DNA of 64,000 bases, taken from contig NZ_CP163520.1 of assembly GCF_041080675.1 (NCBI RefSeq), positions 5,394,001 to 5,458,000 of the forward strand, given 5' to 3'. The position numbers and the translations under genes were made by a program. This DNA comes from Streptomyces sp. cg36. GTDB lineage: Bacteria > Actinomycetota > Actinomycetes > Streptomycetales > Streptomycetaceae. Shown here piece after piece: positions 38,815 through 47,543 of the stretch. Numbering within the stretch: the first letter of the stretch is position 1; each line of letters begins with the position of its first letter. The notes beneath the pieces were generated by a model that ran no database searches, was not told the DNA's origin, and was given only the letters and a program-made list of their open reading frames with translations.

Positions 38815-39543
38815 TCAGGCCGTGCCGGTCAGATGGGCGAAGACCACGACATTGCCCCGGTAGCCCGACTTCTCGCTGAAGCCGCCGCCGCAGGTGATCA
38901 CCCGCAGCTCGGGGCGGCCGGCCGGGCCGTACACGCGCCGGTCGGGGAAGGCGTCGTTCGGGTACACCTCGACCGCGTCGACGGTGAACACCGCCGTGCG
39001 CCGGTCCGCGCGGGCCACCTCGATGCGGACGCCCTTCTTCAGCGCGCCCAGCGCGTAGAAGACGGCCGGGCCGCGGGCGTCGTCGACGTGCCCGGCCAGC
39101 ACCGCCGTGCCGTCGGCCCCGGGCGCGGTGCCGTCCTGGTACCACCCGGCGGTGTCGGAGCGGCCCGGCGGCGGTACGTCGAGCGAGCCGTCGCGGCCGA
39201 GCCCGAGCCGCATGACGGGCGCGTCCACCCGGATCGCCGGGATGCGCACGCGGACCGGTTCGGAGGGGGCCAGCGGCGCACCGGGCCGCCCCGCGCGCGT
39301 CTCGGCGGCGGGCGGTACGGCCGCGGGCGCGCGGGACGGCGCGGCGCCGCCCGGCGCGACGGCGCCCGCGAACGCCTCGGCCCGGGAGGGCTGGGGCGGC
39401 TCGGCCGTCTCGGTGCCCTGGCGCACCAGCCACACCCCGACGCACACGGCGATGCATATCAGCCATCCGTTGCGCCGCCGGGCGGCGTGGGCGTCCCGGA
39501 TCGCCTGGGCGGACCGGGGCGGCGGCGGCCACTGCGCCGACAA
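38815..39543 (-). CDS. class F sortase
   Basis: 242 residues with one N-terminal membrane anchor ('WLICIAVCVGVWLV'), a Pro/Ala-rich linker and a sortase domain. The catalytic His is in 'VLAGHVDDARG' and the catalytic Cys in 'LRVITCGGGFSEKSGYRGNV', followed by the Arg. Class F enzymes are typical of actinobacteria. It lies 6 bp downstream of a secreted-protein gene, which may be its partner, although no LPxTG motif is visible there. Confidence 0.9.
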   Translation of the reverse strand: MSAQWPPPPRSAQAIRDAHAARRRNGWLICIAVCVGVWLVRQGTETAEPPQPSRAEAFAGAVAPGGAAPSRAPAAVPPAAETRAGRPGAPLAPSEPVRVRIPAIRVDAPVMRLGLGRDGSLDVPPPGRSDTAGWYQDGTAPGADGTAVLAGHVDDARGPAVFYALGALKKGVRIEVARADRRTAVFTVDAVEVYPNDAFPDRRVYGPAGRPELRVITCGGGFSEKSGYRGNVVVFAHLTGTA

Positions 39544-39549
39544 GGGCGG

Positions 39550-40125
39550 TCAGCCCCGGCCCTGCGGGCCGTTCCCGCGCCGGCGCAGCAGCAGTCCGCC
39601 GGTCACCGCCGCCACCGCGAGGACGGCCGCCCCGGCCGCGATCTCGACCCGGTTGGAGGTGACCGTGGCGCCGCCCACGCCGGTCTTCACATGGCCCCGG
39701 GGCTCGGTGGGCTCGCTCCAGATCTCCCGGCCGTCGCGCCCCTCGCGCCCGCCGGTGCTCGCGCCGCTGCCGCCCGCGATCGTCAGCTCGCCGCGTACGG
39801 ACTTGCCGTTGTCGCAGGTCACGGTGACCTCGGCGGGTCCCGGCCGGGCTCCGTGGCCGACCGTGAACTGTCCGGCCAGCACCTCCTTGTGCGTGGAGGT
39901 GGTCAGCTGGAACTCCCCGTCGCCCGCCGCGCGCGCGTCCCCGTTCGCGTGTCCGTCGTGGCCGCACGCCGTGGTGTTCACGGTGACGGTGGTGCCGGGC
40001 GAGGCGGTGGTGGGCCAGACCTCGACGCCGCCGCCCCCGAAGTCGTTGGCGTACGCGGGCGCGCCGCCGAGGCCGAGCAGGGCGGCCGCGAGCGCGGAAC
40101 CGGTCAGCAGGCGGGCAGTGCGCAT
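39550..40125 (-). CDS. secreted, C-terminally anchored protein linked to sortase
   Basis: 191 residues. Sec signal peptide (LLTGSALAAALLGLGGAPAYA, cleavage after AYA), an extracellular domain with two Cys ('TTACGHDG', 'VTCDNG') probably disulfide-bonded, then a Gly/Arg-rich linker, a membrane helix ('VEIAAGAAVLAVAAVTGGLLL') and a positive tail 'RRRGNGPQGRG'. The helix plus basic tail looks like a cell-wall sorting signal without LPxTG; 'SEPTEPRG' is the only nearby candidate. Operon with class F sortase. Function unknown. Confidence 0.8.
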   Translation of the reverse strand: MRTARLLTGSALAAALLGLGGAPAYANDFGGGGVEVWPTTASPGTTVTVNTTACGHDGHANGDARAAGDGEFQLTTSTHKEVLAGQFTVGHGARPGPAEVTVTCDNGKSVRGELTIAGGSGASTGGREGRDGREIWSEPTEPRGHVKTGVGGATVTSNRVEIAAGAAVLAVAAVTGGLLLRRRGNGPQGRG

Positions 40126-40214
40126 GGGTGGGTCCTCCGGGGAGCGGGGTGCCGTGCTTCTCCCTCCGAGGTAAGTGGCCCGCGCCGACGCCCGCCCCCC
40201 GGCGGGGGGCGAAA

Positions 40215-40239
40215 GGGTGACGGCGCCGGGCCGTCACCC
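40215..40239 (-). terminator. terminator of the aminotransferase gene
   Basis: GGGTGACGG (40215-40223) / CCGTCACCC (40231-40239), 7-nt loop, 16 bp after the aminotransferase stop; a further GCCCCCCG/CGGGGGGC hairpin lies just beyond. Confidence 0.65.
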
Positions 40240-40254
40240 GTTCGCGCGCCCGCC

Positions 40255-41034
40255 TCAGACGGTGTCGGCCGGGATCCGGGCGAAGCACCGCCAGAGGGTC
40301 CCCATCAGCTCGCTGTCCACCGCGAACGCGGTGCCGTCGATCCGGGCCACCGGGGCGATGCCCTGCGAGTTGGTGACGAAGGCCGCCGAGTACGCGCCGA
40401 GGCCGCCCAGCGACACCGGGCGCCGCACGCTGGCCGTCCCGTGCGCGGGCAGCGCCGCCTCCAGCAGCGCCATGGTGGTGCCGAGCAGCGCGGGCCGGTC
40501 CGGCCAGACCACCGAACTCCCGTCCCAGAAGGCGATGTTGGTGACGGCGCCCTCGGCGATCTCGCCGCCCGGCCCGGTCAGCAGCGCCTCGCTGAAGCCC
40601 TTGGACTCCGCGATCCGGCGGAAGTACGCCTGGCCGAAACCGCCCAGGTGCTTGAGGTGGGCCGCGGGGCGCTCGTACGGCACGGACAGCAGGCTCTGCG
40701 GCTCCGGCGACAGGTCGATCGGCGGCCGTACGGTCACCATCACCGTCGGCCGCTCGGCGGGCCCGTACACATAGACCCGCACGGCCGCGTCCCGCCGCCC
40801 CGCGCCCGCGAGCGCGCCGCGCACCAGCGCGCGCACCCGCTCGCCGTCGAGGCCGGGGCCGAACAGCTCGCGGGTGGCCGTGTCGAGGCGGGCCAGGTGC
40901 AGGGCGAGGCCGCGGACCGCGCCGCCGCGCACCTGCATGGCCGTGAAGTGGCCGTAGCCCCCCGTCAGGGCGGGGACGCGGAGGTTCTCGGCGTCGGCGG
41001 GGCGGCCGTCGATCTCGGCGTACTCAGTCGTCAT
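40255..41034 (-). CDS. class IV aminotransferase (aminodeoxychorismate lyase-like)
   Basis: 259 residues, PLP fold type IV. 'LALHLARLDTATRELFG' (start of the fold), the PLP Lys in 'AAHLKHLGGFGQAYFRR', and the phosphate loop 'GAVTNIAFWDG' and 'GTTMALLEA'. Family members are branched-chain aminotransferases, D-amino-acid transaminases or PabC (p-aminobenzoate synthesis); the length fits PabC or a D-aminotransferase best. The start at 41034 (MTTEYAEIDG) fits. Confidence 0.87.
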   Translation of the reverse strand: MTTEYAEIDGRPADAENLRVPALTGGYGHFTAMQVRGGAVRGLALHLARLDTATRELFGPGLDGERVRALVRGALAGAGRRDAAVRVYVYGPAERPTVMVTVRPPIDLSPEPQSLLSVPYERPAAHLKHLGGFGQAYFRRIAESKGFSEALLTGPGGEIAEGAVTNIAFWDGSSVVWPDRPALLGTTMALLEAALPAHGTASVRRPVSLGGLGAYSAAFVTNSQGIAPVARIDGTAFAVDSELMGTLWRCFARIPADTV

Positions 41035-41089
41035 GGACCCCACCGTAGTGCGGCCGGCGCGGGGGCCCCGGGCCGGTGGCGGGCGCCGG

Positions 41090-41135
41090 GGGCCCGTCCG
41101 CGCGCGCCGCCGGCGCGGCCGGTGCGGACGGGCCC
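41090..41135 (-). terminator. terminator of the metalloprotease gene
   Basis: GGGCCCGTCCG-type arm (to 41100) pairs with CGGACGGGCCC (41125-41135); the loop itself is GC-rich and may fold. Starts 15 bp after the stop codon. Confidence 0.65.
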
Positions 41136-41150
41136 GGGAGGGGGTGCGGG

Positions 41151-42797
41151 TCAGCCGACGGAGACCGCCGACCAGGCCGCGGCCACCGCGTTCTGCTCGG
41201 CGCTGCCGCTGCCGTAGAGGTCCTTCGCCGCGTTCAGGGTCGCCGTGCGGGCGGCGGCGTAGTTGGTGGAGGACGTCATGTAGACGGTGAGCGCCCGGTA
41301 CCAGATCTTGCCGACCTTGTCGTGGCCGATGCCGGAGACCGCGGAGCCGTTGCAGGTGGGGCTGTTGTACGAGACGCCGTTGATCACCTTGGCGCCGCTG
41401 CCCTCGGACAGCAGGTAGGCGAAGTGGTTGGCGACGCCGGAGGAGTAGTGGACGTCGAGGTTGCCGACGCCCGAGCTCCAGCAGTCCGCGGAGTTGCCGT
41501 CGGTGGAGGGCTTGTCCATGAAGCGCAGCGCGGGCTTGCCGAAGCCGGGCTTCACGATCTTCTCGCCGATGAGGTAGTCGCCCTGGTCGTTGGCGTTGGC
41601 CGCGTACCACTCGACCATGGTGCCCATGATGTCGCTGGTGGCCTCGTTGAGGCCGCCGGACTCCCCGGAGTAGGTGAGGGCGGCCGTCTTGGAGGTGACG
41701 CCGTGCGACATCTCGTGCCCGGCGACGTCGAGCGCGACCAGCGGCCCGAACGTGGTGCCGTCGCCGTCCCCGTACGTCATGCAGAAGCAGCTGTCGTCCC
41801 AGAAGGCGTTGTTGTAGTTGCTGCCGTAGTGGACGCGGTTGTACGAGCCCTTGCCGTCGCCCGCGATGCCGTTGCGGTTGTGGACGTTCTTGTAGTAGTC
41901 CCAGGTGGTGTTGGTGCCGTACTGGGCGTCCACGGCGGCGCTGGAGCGGTCCGTGTTGACGCCGGATCCCCAGTGGTTGTCGGCGTCGGTGAACAGGACG
42001 GCGGGCGCCCGCACGAAGCAGATGCCGAAGATGCACAGGTCCGTCTTGTTCTGGGAGTCACCGGTGTAGGTGTTGCCGCGCGTGGGGTCCTTGAGCTGGT
42101 ACGTGGACCCCGAGAGCGTGGTCTCCAGGGGCACGGTGCCGCTGTACAGCGACTTGCCGTCGCCCGCCGCGGTCTCGATGGAGTCCCAGGCGTCGATCCG
42201 GGCGCCGGTGCGGGCGTCGGTGAGCACCACGCGCGCCACCGGGTTGCCCAGCGAGTCCCGGGCGGCGGTCTGGGTGCGCCAGGCCAGCTTGGGCGTCCCG
42301 TGCAGGGCGTCGACGACGAGCCGGGGCTCGGCGGTGAGGTCCTTGAGGGCGGCGCCGCGGTGGGCCGCGCGCAGCTCGGCGGAGGCGAGCCCGGCCGCGC
42401 GGGGCGCGGAGAGCGCGGGGGTGGTGCTGGGCACGGCCAGGTCGTTGGTGACGGCCCGGTCGGCGCCCCGGTAGGCGCCGGTGGGGGAGAGGTGGACGAC
42501 GAAGTCGCCGCCGAGGACGGGCAGTCCGCGGTACGTGCGGTCGTAGCGCACATGGCGGCTGCCGTCCGGGTCCACGATCACGTCCCGTACGGACATGGCC
42601 TGGGCGGCGGTCACGGCGAGCGCGGCGGTGTGGGCGTCGACGGCGGCGCGCGCGTCGCGGACGGCGGCCTCGCGGGAGGGGGCGGGCCGGGGTCCGGCCA
42701 CGGCGGAGGCGGGGGCGAGCGCGGCGGCGACCATGGCGCCGGCCGCGACGGCTATCCCTGCGGTGGTGAGGCGCGATGCGTTCCGGGTCGGTCTCAT
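41151..42797 (-). CDS. secreted M4 neutral metalloprotease (thermolysin family)
   Basis: 548 residues: signal peptide (residues 1-~38, 'TTAGIAVAAGAMVAAALAPASAVA'), an FTP/PepSY propeptide, and a mature M4 catalytic domain. The zinc site HEMSH (HExxH) is in 'VAGHEMSHGVTS' and the third ligand Glu in 'GGLNEATSDI'. The catalytic His domain shows 'YSSGVANHFAYLL'. The start at 42797 (MRPTRNASR) has GAGGAG at ideal spacing. Extracellular proteolysis during growth on protein. Confidence 0.94.
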   Translation of the reverse strand: MRPTRNASRLTTAGIAVAAGAMVAAALAPASAVAGPRPAPSREAAVRDARAAVDAHTAALAVTAAQAMSVRDVIVDPDGSRHVRYDRTYRGLPVLGGDFVVHLSPTGAYRGADRAVTNDLAVPSTTPALSAPRAAGLASAELRAAHRGAALKDLTAEPRLVVDALHGTPKLAWRTQTAARDSLGNPVARVVLTDARTGARIDAWDSIETAAGDGKSLYSGTVPLETTLSGSTYQLKDPTRGNTYTGDSQNKTDLCIFGICFVRAPAVLFTDADNHWGSGVNTDRSSAAVDAQYGTNTTWDYYKNVHNRNGIAGDGKGSYNRVHYGSNYNNAFWDDSCFCMTYGDGDGTTFGPLVALDVAGHEMSHGVTSKTAALTYSGESGGLNEATSDIMGTMVEWYAANANDQGDYLIGEKIVKPGFGKPALRFMDKPSTDGNSADCWSSGVGNLDVHYSSGVANHFAYLLSEGSGAKVINGVSYNSPTCNGSAVSGIGHDKVGKIWYRALTVYMTSSTNYAAARTATLNAAKDLYGSGSAEQNAVAAAWSAVSVG

Positions 42798-42835
42798 CGG
42801 GCTCCTCGTCATGGGGGGTTGGCTCGGGTGTGACG

Positions 42836-42850
42836 CTGATGCCGCATCAG
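42836..42850. promoter_or_regulatory. palindrome upstream of metalloprotease
   Basis: CTGATGC-C-GCATCAG, a perfect 7-1-7 palindrome, 39 bp upstream of the protease start. A likely operator; binding protein unknown. Confidence 0.5.
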
Positions 42851-42989
42851 ATTTAAGGGGACATGACATTTACTGTCCAGAGCGCGAGGCCGGAATCCGG
42901 ACGGGGGAGGGGGCTGCGGGGGCGTCCCCCCGGGCCCCCTTGTTGCTGCCGCGCCCCGCCCGGCACCTCCAGCGCCCCGCCGTGCCCCC

Positions 42990-44294
42990 TCACGCCTCCG
43001 GCAGCGTCACCGTGGCCGCGGCGCCCCCCGAGGCGCGGTTGCTCAGGGTCACGGTCGCGCCGATGACCTCCGCCTGGCCGAGCGTGATCGTCAGGCCGAG
43101 GCCGGTGCCCCGGCCGCGCTCCGCCGCGCCGGTGACGAACCGGCGCGGCCCTTCCAGCAGGACCTCGGCGGGGAAGCCGGGACCGTGGTCGCGCACCGTC
43201 ACGGCCGGGCCGGAGACGGTGACCTCGACCGGGTCCGCGCCGTGCCGCCGGGCGTTGGCCACCAGGTTCACCAGGATCCGCTCCAGCCGCCGGGGATCCG
43301 TACGCACCACGGCGCCCCCGTCGACGGCCACCGCACCCGCGAAGCCACAGCGTTCGAGTACCCCCTCCACCAGCGGCCCCAGCGGGCGCACCTCCAGCTC
43401 GGGGCGCTCCACCCGGGCGTCCAGCCGGGCCACTTCGAGCAGGTCCTCGGTGAGCGTGCGCAGCACCGCGACCCGGTCGCGCACCAGCTCGGTGGGGCGG
43501 CTCGGCGGCAGCAGCTCGGCGGCGGTGTGCAGCCCGGTCAGCGGAGTGCGCAGCTCGTGCGCCACATCGGCGGTGAACCGCCGCTCGGCCTCCAACTGCC
43601 GCTGGAGGGAGGCGGCCATGGTGTCCACCGCGTGCGACAGCTCCGCCACCTCGTCGCGGGAGTCGGCCGGTCCGGCCCGGCCGATCCGGGCGTCGAGCTC
43701 GCCCCGGGAGATCCGGCGCGCGGTGGCCGCGGCCGTCCGCAGCTCCCGGCTGAGCCGGCTGGCGAGGCCCACTCCGCCGACCGCGGCGAGCGCCACCACC
43801 AGCGCCCCCCACGCCACCAGCGCGCGGTCGAACTCGCGCAGTTCGGCGCGTTGCGCGGTGAGCGGCAGCCGCACCGAGAGCACCTGGTCGCCGATGGGCC
43901 GCGCGGCCCACACCGCCGGTGCCCGCCCGTCCAGGTCGACGAAGGTGCCGCGGTGGCCCGCCCGCGCCGAGTCGCGCAGCGCGGACGGTAGCCGCCCGTC
44001 GTCCACCGCCGCGTCCGTGTCGCTCTGCTCGACGCGCCCGGTCAGCTCGTACAGCTGGCGCACCCGCACCAGCTGCGCGCTCGCCGACTCCCGTGCGGTG
44101 TCCACCAGTTGCGCGGCCCGCGCCTGGTGCATGGCCACCCCGATGGCGACCGCGACCAGCGCGCAGCCGCCCGAGAGCAGCGCCGCGATCTTCCAGCGCA
44201 GGCTGAGGCCGCGGACGAGCGCGCGCAGCCTGCGCACCGGGCGGGCGGCGCCCGCGAGCCACATGGCCGGGCGTCCGCCCGTACCGCGCCTCAC
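42990..44294 (-). CDS. sensor histidine kinase, HAMP-HisKA type
   Basis: 434 residues. TM1 'WKIAALLSGGCALVAVAIGVA', an extracytoplasmic domain of ~90 residues, TM2 'VAWGALVVALAAVGGVGLA', HAMP, HisKA ('FTADVAHELRTPLTGLHTAAEL', phospho-His), HATPase_c ('NLVANARRHG', 'DHGPGFP', 'GTGLGLTI'). The GTG at 44294 overlaps the stop of the lipoprotein gene. No response regulator is adjacent, so the partner is missing or distant. Lipoprotein + kinase recalls the CseA-CseC part of the sigE locus. Confidence 0.9.
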   Translation of the reverse strand: MRRGTGGRPAMWLAGAARPVRRLRALVRGLSLRWKIAALLSGGCALVAVAIGVAMHQARAAQLVDTARESASAQLVRVRQLYELTGRVEQSDTDAAVDDGRLPSALRDSARAGHRGTFVDLDGRAPAVWAARPIGDQVLSVRLPLTAQRAELREFDRALVAWGALVVALAAVGGVGLASRLSRELRTAAATARRISRGELDARIGRAGPADSRDEVAELSHAVDTMAASLQRQLEAERRFTADVAHELRTPLTGLHTAAELLPPSRPTELVRDRVAVLRTLTEDLLEVARLDARVERPELEVRPLGPLVEGVLERCGFAGAVAVDGGAVVRTDPRRLERILVNLVANARRHGADPVEVTVSGPAVTVRDHGPGFPAEVLLEGPRRFVTGAAERGRGTGLGLTITLGQAEVIGATVTLSNRASGGAAATVTLPEA

Positions 44295-44959
44295 GGCCCG
44301 TCCTCCGGCTCCGGCGCGTCTTCCTCGTCGTCGCGCTGGTACGTCCTGATGTCGCTCACCGAGGAGAGGCGGGCCCCGTCCCAGCGGTAGCGGACGGCCT
44401 GCTCGGCGCCGTCGTCGGCGGCGCTGCGCACCACCAGGTCGGTGCCGACGGTCTCCACCCCGAGCAGCTTGCCGCCGATGTGCAGCACCGGGACGACCTC
44501 GCCGTCGCGGGCCGTGTACACGGCCATCGCGGTACGGCCGCTGTCCAGGTCGGCCGAGAGGATCAGTTCGGGCTGCCCGTCGCCGGTGAGGTCGCGCAGG
44601 ACGGGCGGGCGCAGCCCCGGCTGCCCCGGCCGCGCGGCCTTCTGCGGCTTGCCGAGGACCTTGGCGCGCGGGTCGGCCCTGAGCACCTCGGCCGGGTCGA
44701 TCCCGGCGAGTCCGCTCCCGGGCACCCGGATCCCGCTCAGCGGCGTCGGCGCGGGCCGCGGCGCGCTGACGGCGGGGCCCGGCCGTTTGCGGGCGATGCC
44801 GTCCCAGTCGGGCCACAGCGGCTGCGGGCTGGGCTGGGCGGCCACCGGGGGCGCGGTGCCGCCGTCGCGCAGGCCGGCGGGCACGCCGCAGCCGCCGAGG
44901 GCGAGGACGCCGACGGCGAGCACGGCTACGGCCGTACCGGCGCGAACACTCTTGATCAT
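44291..44959 (-). CDS. lipoprotein with VCBS/FG-GAP-like segment
   Basis: 222 residues. Signal peptide and lipobox 'LALGGCGVPAG' (Cys ~24). A Pro-rich stretch is followed by 'LRDLTGDGQPELILSADLDSG' (FG-GAP/VCBS-like calcium loop) and 'MAVYTARDGEVVPVLHIGG'. This general build, a lipid-anchored propeller-like domain beside a sensor kinase, resembles CseA-type modulators. Translation is coupled to the kinase. A modulatory role is inferred. Acidic C-terminal tail. Confidence 0.75.
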   Translation of the reverse strand: MIKSVRAGTAVAVLAVGVLALGGCGVPAGLRDGGTAPPVAAQPSPQPLWPDWDGIARKRPGPAVSAPRPAPTPLSGIRVPGSGLAGIDPAEVLRADPRAKVLGKPQKAARPGQPGLRPPVLRDLTGDGQPELILSADLDSGRTAMAVYTARDGEVVPVLHIGGKLLGVETVGTDLVVRSAADDGAEQAVRYRWDGARLSSVSDIRTYQRDDEEDAPEPEDGP

Positions 44960-45145
44960 GAAGTGGCAGGACCTGGGGCAGGGGGCGGGGAACCGGCCGG
45001 TCGCACCGGCCGCGACAATCGACGGTAGATCCGGAGCATCACGGAATCCGGGACGGTGTGTAACAGCTGTGCGTACACCGTGCCTCAGTCGTCGGATCAG
45101 GGACTTCCGACCCGTCCGTACGTCCCTGCCACCCCGGGAGCACCT

Positions 45146-45649
45146 GTGGAAACGGTCGAGCCGGCACCCGCGCGGAACCCGGCGGAGCTGCCCTTCTTCG
45201 TCTACGGCACCCTGCGCCCCGGCGAGCGCTACCACATGAGCCTGCTGCACGGCCGGACCGCGTCCGAACACCCCGCGCGGCTGCCCGGGGCGGTCCTGTA
45301 CGAGGGCCCCGGCTACCCGTACGCGACGAGAGGCGACGGATCCGTCACCGGCACCCTGATCACCCCGCGCCCCGAGGAGTACGCCCGGGTCCTGCGGGTC
45401 CTGGACCGGCTGGAGGAGTGCCACGGGCCGGGTGACCCGCGCAACCTGTACGACCGGGTGGCGTGCACGGTCGACCTGCCCGGCGGGGCCACGGCCCGCG
45501 CCTGGGTCTACCTGGCGGCGCCGCCGCTGGCCCGGCGGCTGCGGGCCGCCGGGACCGTGGTCCCCGGCGGCGACTGGATCACGGCGCGGAGCCGAGCGCG
45601 CGCGCTACCCCCGGCTCCTTCGGGCCGAGGAAGCGCGGATCCGGGGTGA
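45146..45649 (+). CDS. gamma-glutamylcyclotransferase-like protein
   Basis: 167 residues from a GTG at 45146 with GGGAG upstream; earlier in-frame starts reach 45056 but lack similarity. 'FFVYGTLRPGERYHMSLL' is the GGCT-fold signature (YGSLR-like), and the catalytic Glu lies in 'VLDRLEECHGP'. Fold AIG2/GGCT; could cyclise gamma-glutamyl amines. Its last 71 bp overlap the 3' end of the converging DUF218 gene. Confidence 0.85.
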   Translation: METVEPAPARNPAELPFFVYGTLRPGERYHMSLLHGRTASEHPARLPGAVLYEGPGYPYATRGDGSVTGTLITPRPEEYARVLRVLDRLEECHGPGDPRNLYDRVACTVDLPGGATARAWVYLAAPPLARRLRAAGTVVPGGDWITARSRARALPPAPSGRGSADPG

Positions 45650-46241
45650 GGACCGCGTCGGCCACGGCCTTCCCCGCGGCGAGCACCTCGCGGGCGGCGC
45701 CGTAGTACCAGGTGGCGTCGTGGACGGCGTCGACCGCGACCCCGTACGAGTCGACCCCGGCCGCCTCGCACAGCGCGACCGCCCGGCGGATGTGGAAGCC
45801 CTGGCTCACCAGGACCGCCCGCTCCACCCCGAACACCTTCCTGGCCCGCACGCAGCTGTCCCAGGTGTCGAAACCCGCGAAGTCGCTCACCACCTGCCGG
45901 TCCGGCACGCCGTGGCGGACCAGATAGGTGCGCATGGCGTCCGGCTCGTCGTACTCGGCCCGCCCGTTGTCGCCGGTCACCAGGACCGCCCGGACCTTTC
46001 CCGCCCGGTACAGCTCGACCGCCGCGTCCAGGCGGTGCGCCAGGTACGGGGACGGCTCGCCCCGCCACAGCCCGGCCCCGAACACCACCGCCACCCCGGA
46101 CGCCGGCGCCTGCGCGACCGTGCCGACCTTCCCCTCGGCGGCCGTGAACGTCCAGGCGGCCGGGGCGAGCGCCAGCGTGCACAGGGCCGCGACGCCCTGC
46201 ACGGTCCGCCGCTGTGCGGTGCGGGTGCGCGGCAGGCGCAT
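45579..46241 (-). CDS. DUF218/SanA-like envelope protein
   Basis: 220 residues: N-terminal signal/anchor ('TVQGVAALCTLALAPAAWTF') then a SanA/YdcF domain: 'GVAVVFGAGLWRGEPSPYLAHRLDAA', 'VLVTGDNGRAEYDEPDAMRTYL', 'VSQGFHIRRAVALCEAAG'. SanA of E. coli is linked to vancomycin sensitivity and envelope integrity; the activity is unknown. The start at 46241 fits the family. Tail-to-tail overlap with the GGCT-like gene. Confidence 0.9.
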   Translation of the reverse strand: MRLPRTRTAQRRTVQGVAALCTLALAPAAWTFTAAEGKVGTVAQAPASGVAVVFGAGLWRGEPSPYLAHRLDAAVELYRAGKVRAVLVTGDNGRAEYDEPDAMRTYLVRHGVPDRQVVSDFAGFDTWDSCVRARKVFGVERAVLVSQGFHIRRAVALCEAAGVDSYGVAVDAVHDATWYYGAAREVLAAGKAVADAVLTPDPRFLGPKEPGVARALGSAP

Positions 46242-46401
46242 GCGGGTCCCCCGGGGCGTTGGTGGCGAGCGGTACGACCGTTGCGACGCGCGTGAGGGGG
46301 GCCGCGGTTCTCGCGGGCGGCGGCCGCGCGCGTGAGGAGGCGGAAAACACCCGTCACCACGGCGCAACGGCGTGGCAATGTGGGCCCGGCAGGATCGGTC
46401 C

Positions 46402-47496
46402 ATGACGGAGACGGAGAAGCCCGCGCAGCACCAGCCCGCCCGCCGCCCGCTGCCGCTCGACAGCACGGCCGAACTCCTCACCCGCATCACCGCCCAACTG
46501 GGCAGCCAGCTCAGCCACCTACGACCGAACGGGAGCCGCAGGCCGATGCCATCCACCCCCCGGCCGGACGCCGCCGGACCCGCCCCGGTCGCCGCCGCCC
46601 GCCGCGGCGGTGCCGCCGGGTCCGCCGCCGCCCGCCGCGGCGGTGCCGCCGGGCCCGCCACCGTCGCCGCCCGCCGCGACGACCCCGCCGGACCCGTCCC
46701 GCCCGCCGCCCCCGGCCGCGCTGCCGCCGGATCCGCCCCCGGCGGCGACCCCGCCGGACCCGTCCTGGTCGCCGTCGCCCACGGCAGCCGCGACCCGCGG
46801 GCGCTGCGCACCGTCACCGCCCTGCTCGGCCTGGTCCGCGAGCTGCGTCCCGGGCTCGACGTGCGGCTCGGCCACATCGAGATCGACGAGCCCGCCCTGC
46901 CCGCCACCCTCGCCGGGCTCGGCGCGGGCCGCGCCGTCCTGGTGCCGCTGCTGCTCGGCCGGGGGTACCACGTCAAGCGGGACGTCCCGGCCGCCGTGGC
47001 GGGCGCCCCGCGGCTGCGCGCCCGCGTCGCCCAGCCGCTCGGCCCGCACCCGCTGCTCGTGGAGGCGCTGTACGAGCGGCTGCTGGAGGCCGGGTGGCAG
47101 GACGACGCCCGCACCCGGCGCACCGGCGCGGTGGTCCTCGCCGGGGCGGGCTCCCGCGACCCCGAGTCCGCCGCCGACGCCCGCCGCACCGCCGGACAGC
47201 TGGCGGAGCGGCTCGGCGGGGTGCCGGTGATACCCGCGTACGCCTCCGCCCTCGCCCCCACCGTCCCCGAGGCGCTGCGGGCGCTCGCCGGGCGCGGGCG
47301 CCAACGCCTCGCGGTCGCCTCGTACTTCACCGCGCCGGGCCGGTTCGCCACCCAGTGCGCCGGGCACGCGCGCGGGATCGCCGCGGCCCCCCTCGGCGCC
47401 CACCCGGCCGTCGCCCGCCTCGTCCTGCACCGCTACGACCAGGCGCTGGCCGCCGCCCCCTTCGCCCCCCTGCACCGCGAACTGGCCACGGCCTGA
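46402..47496 (+). CDS. CbiX/SirB-type sirohydrochlorin chelatase
   Basis: 364 residues. After a ~40-residue N-terminus and a ~75-residue Ala/Arg/Gly/Pro linker built on an 11-residue repeat, two CbiX half-domains follow. The first is '[21 protein letters not shown]' (catalytic His) with '[21 protein letters not shown]'; the second is '[21 protein letters not shown]', in which the His is replaced. Inserts Co or Fe into sirohydrochlorin, giving siroheme for NirB or cobalamin. The start at 46402 (MTETEKPAQ). Confidence 0.85.
   Translation: MTETEKPAQHQPARRPLPLDSTAELLTRITAQLGSQLSHLRPNGSRRPMPSTPRPDAAGPAPVAAARRGGAAGSAAARRGGAAGPATVAARRDDPAGPVPPAAPGRAAAGSAPGGDPAGPVLVAVAHGSRDPRALRTVTALLGLVRELRPGLDVRLGHIEIDEPALPATLAGLGAGRAVLVPLLLGRGYHVKRDVPAAVAGAPRLRARVAQPLGPHPLLVEALYERLLEAGWQDDARTRRTGAVVLAGAGSRDPESAADARRTAGQLAERLGGVPVIPAYASALAPTVPEALRALAGRGRQRLAVASYFTAPGRFATQCAGHARGIAAAPLGAHPAVARLVLHRYDQALAAAPFAPLHRELATA
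46591..46690. repeat. 33-bp in-frame repeat in the chelatase linker
   Basis: A 30-bp segment at 46591-46620 recurs identically at 46624-46653, and a diverged third copy follows. Translated as an 11-residue unit with A-A-R-R-G-G-A-A-G. It lengthens the linker before the catalytic domain. Confidence 0.85.
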
Positions 47497-47543
47497 TCGG
47501 CTCCGGCACGCCGGTTGTCGGTGGTTCCGTTTACTGTCGGGGC

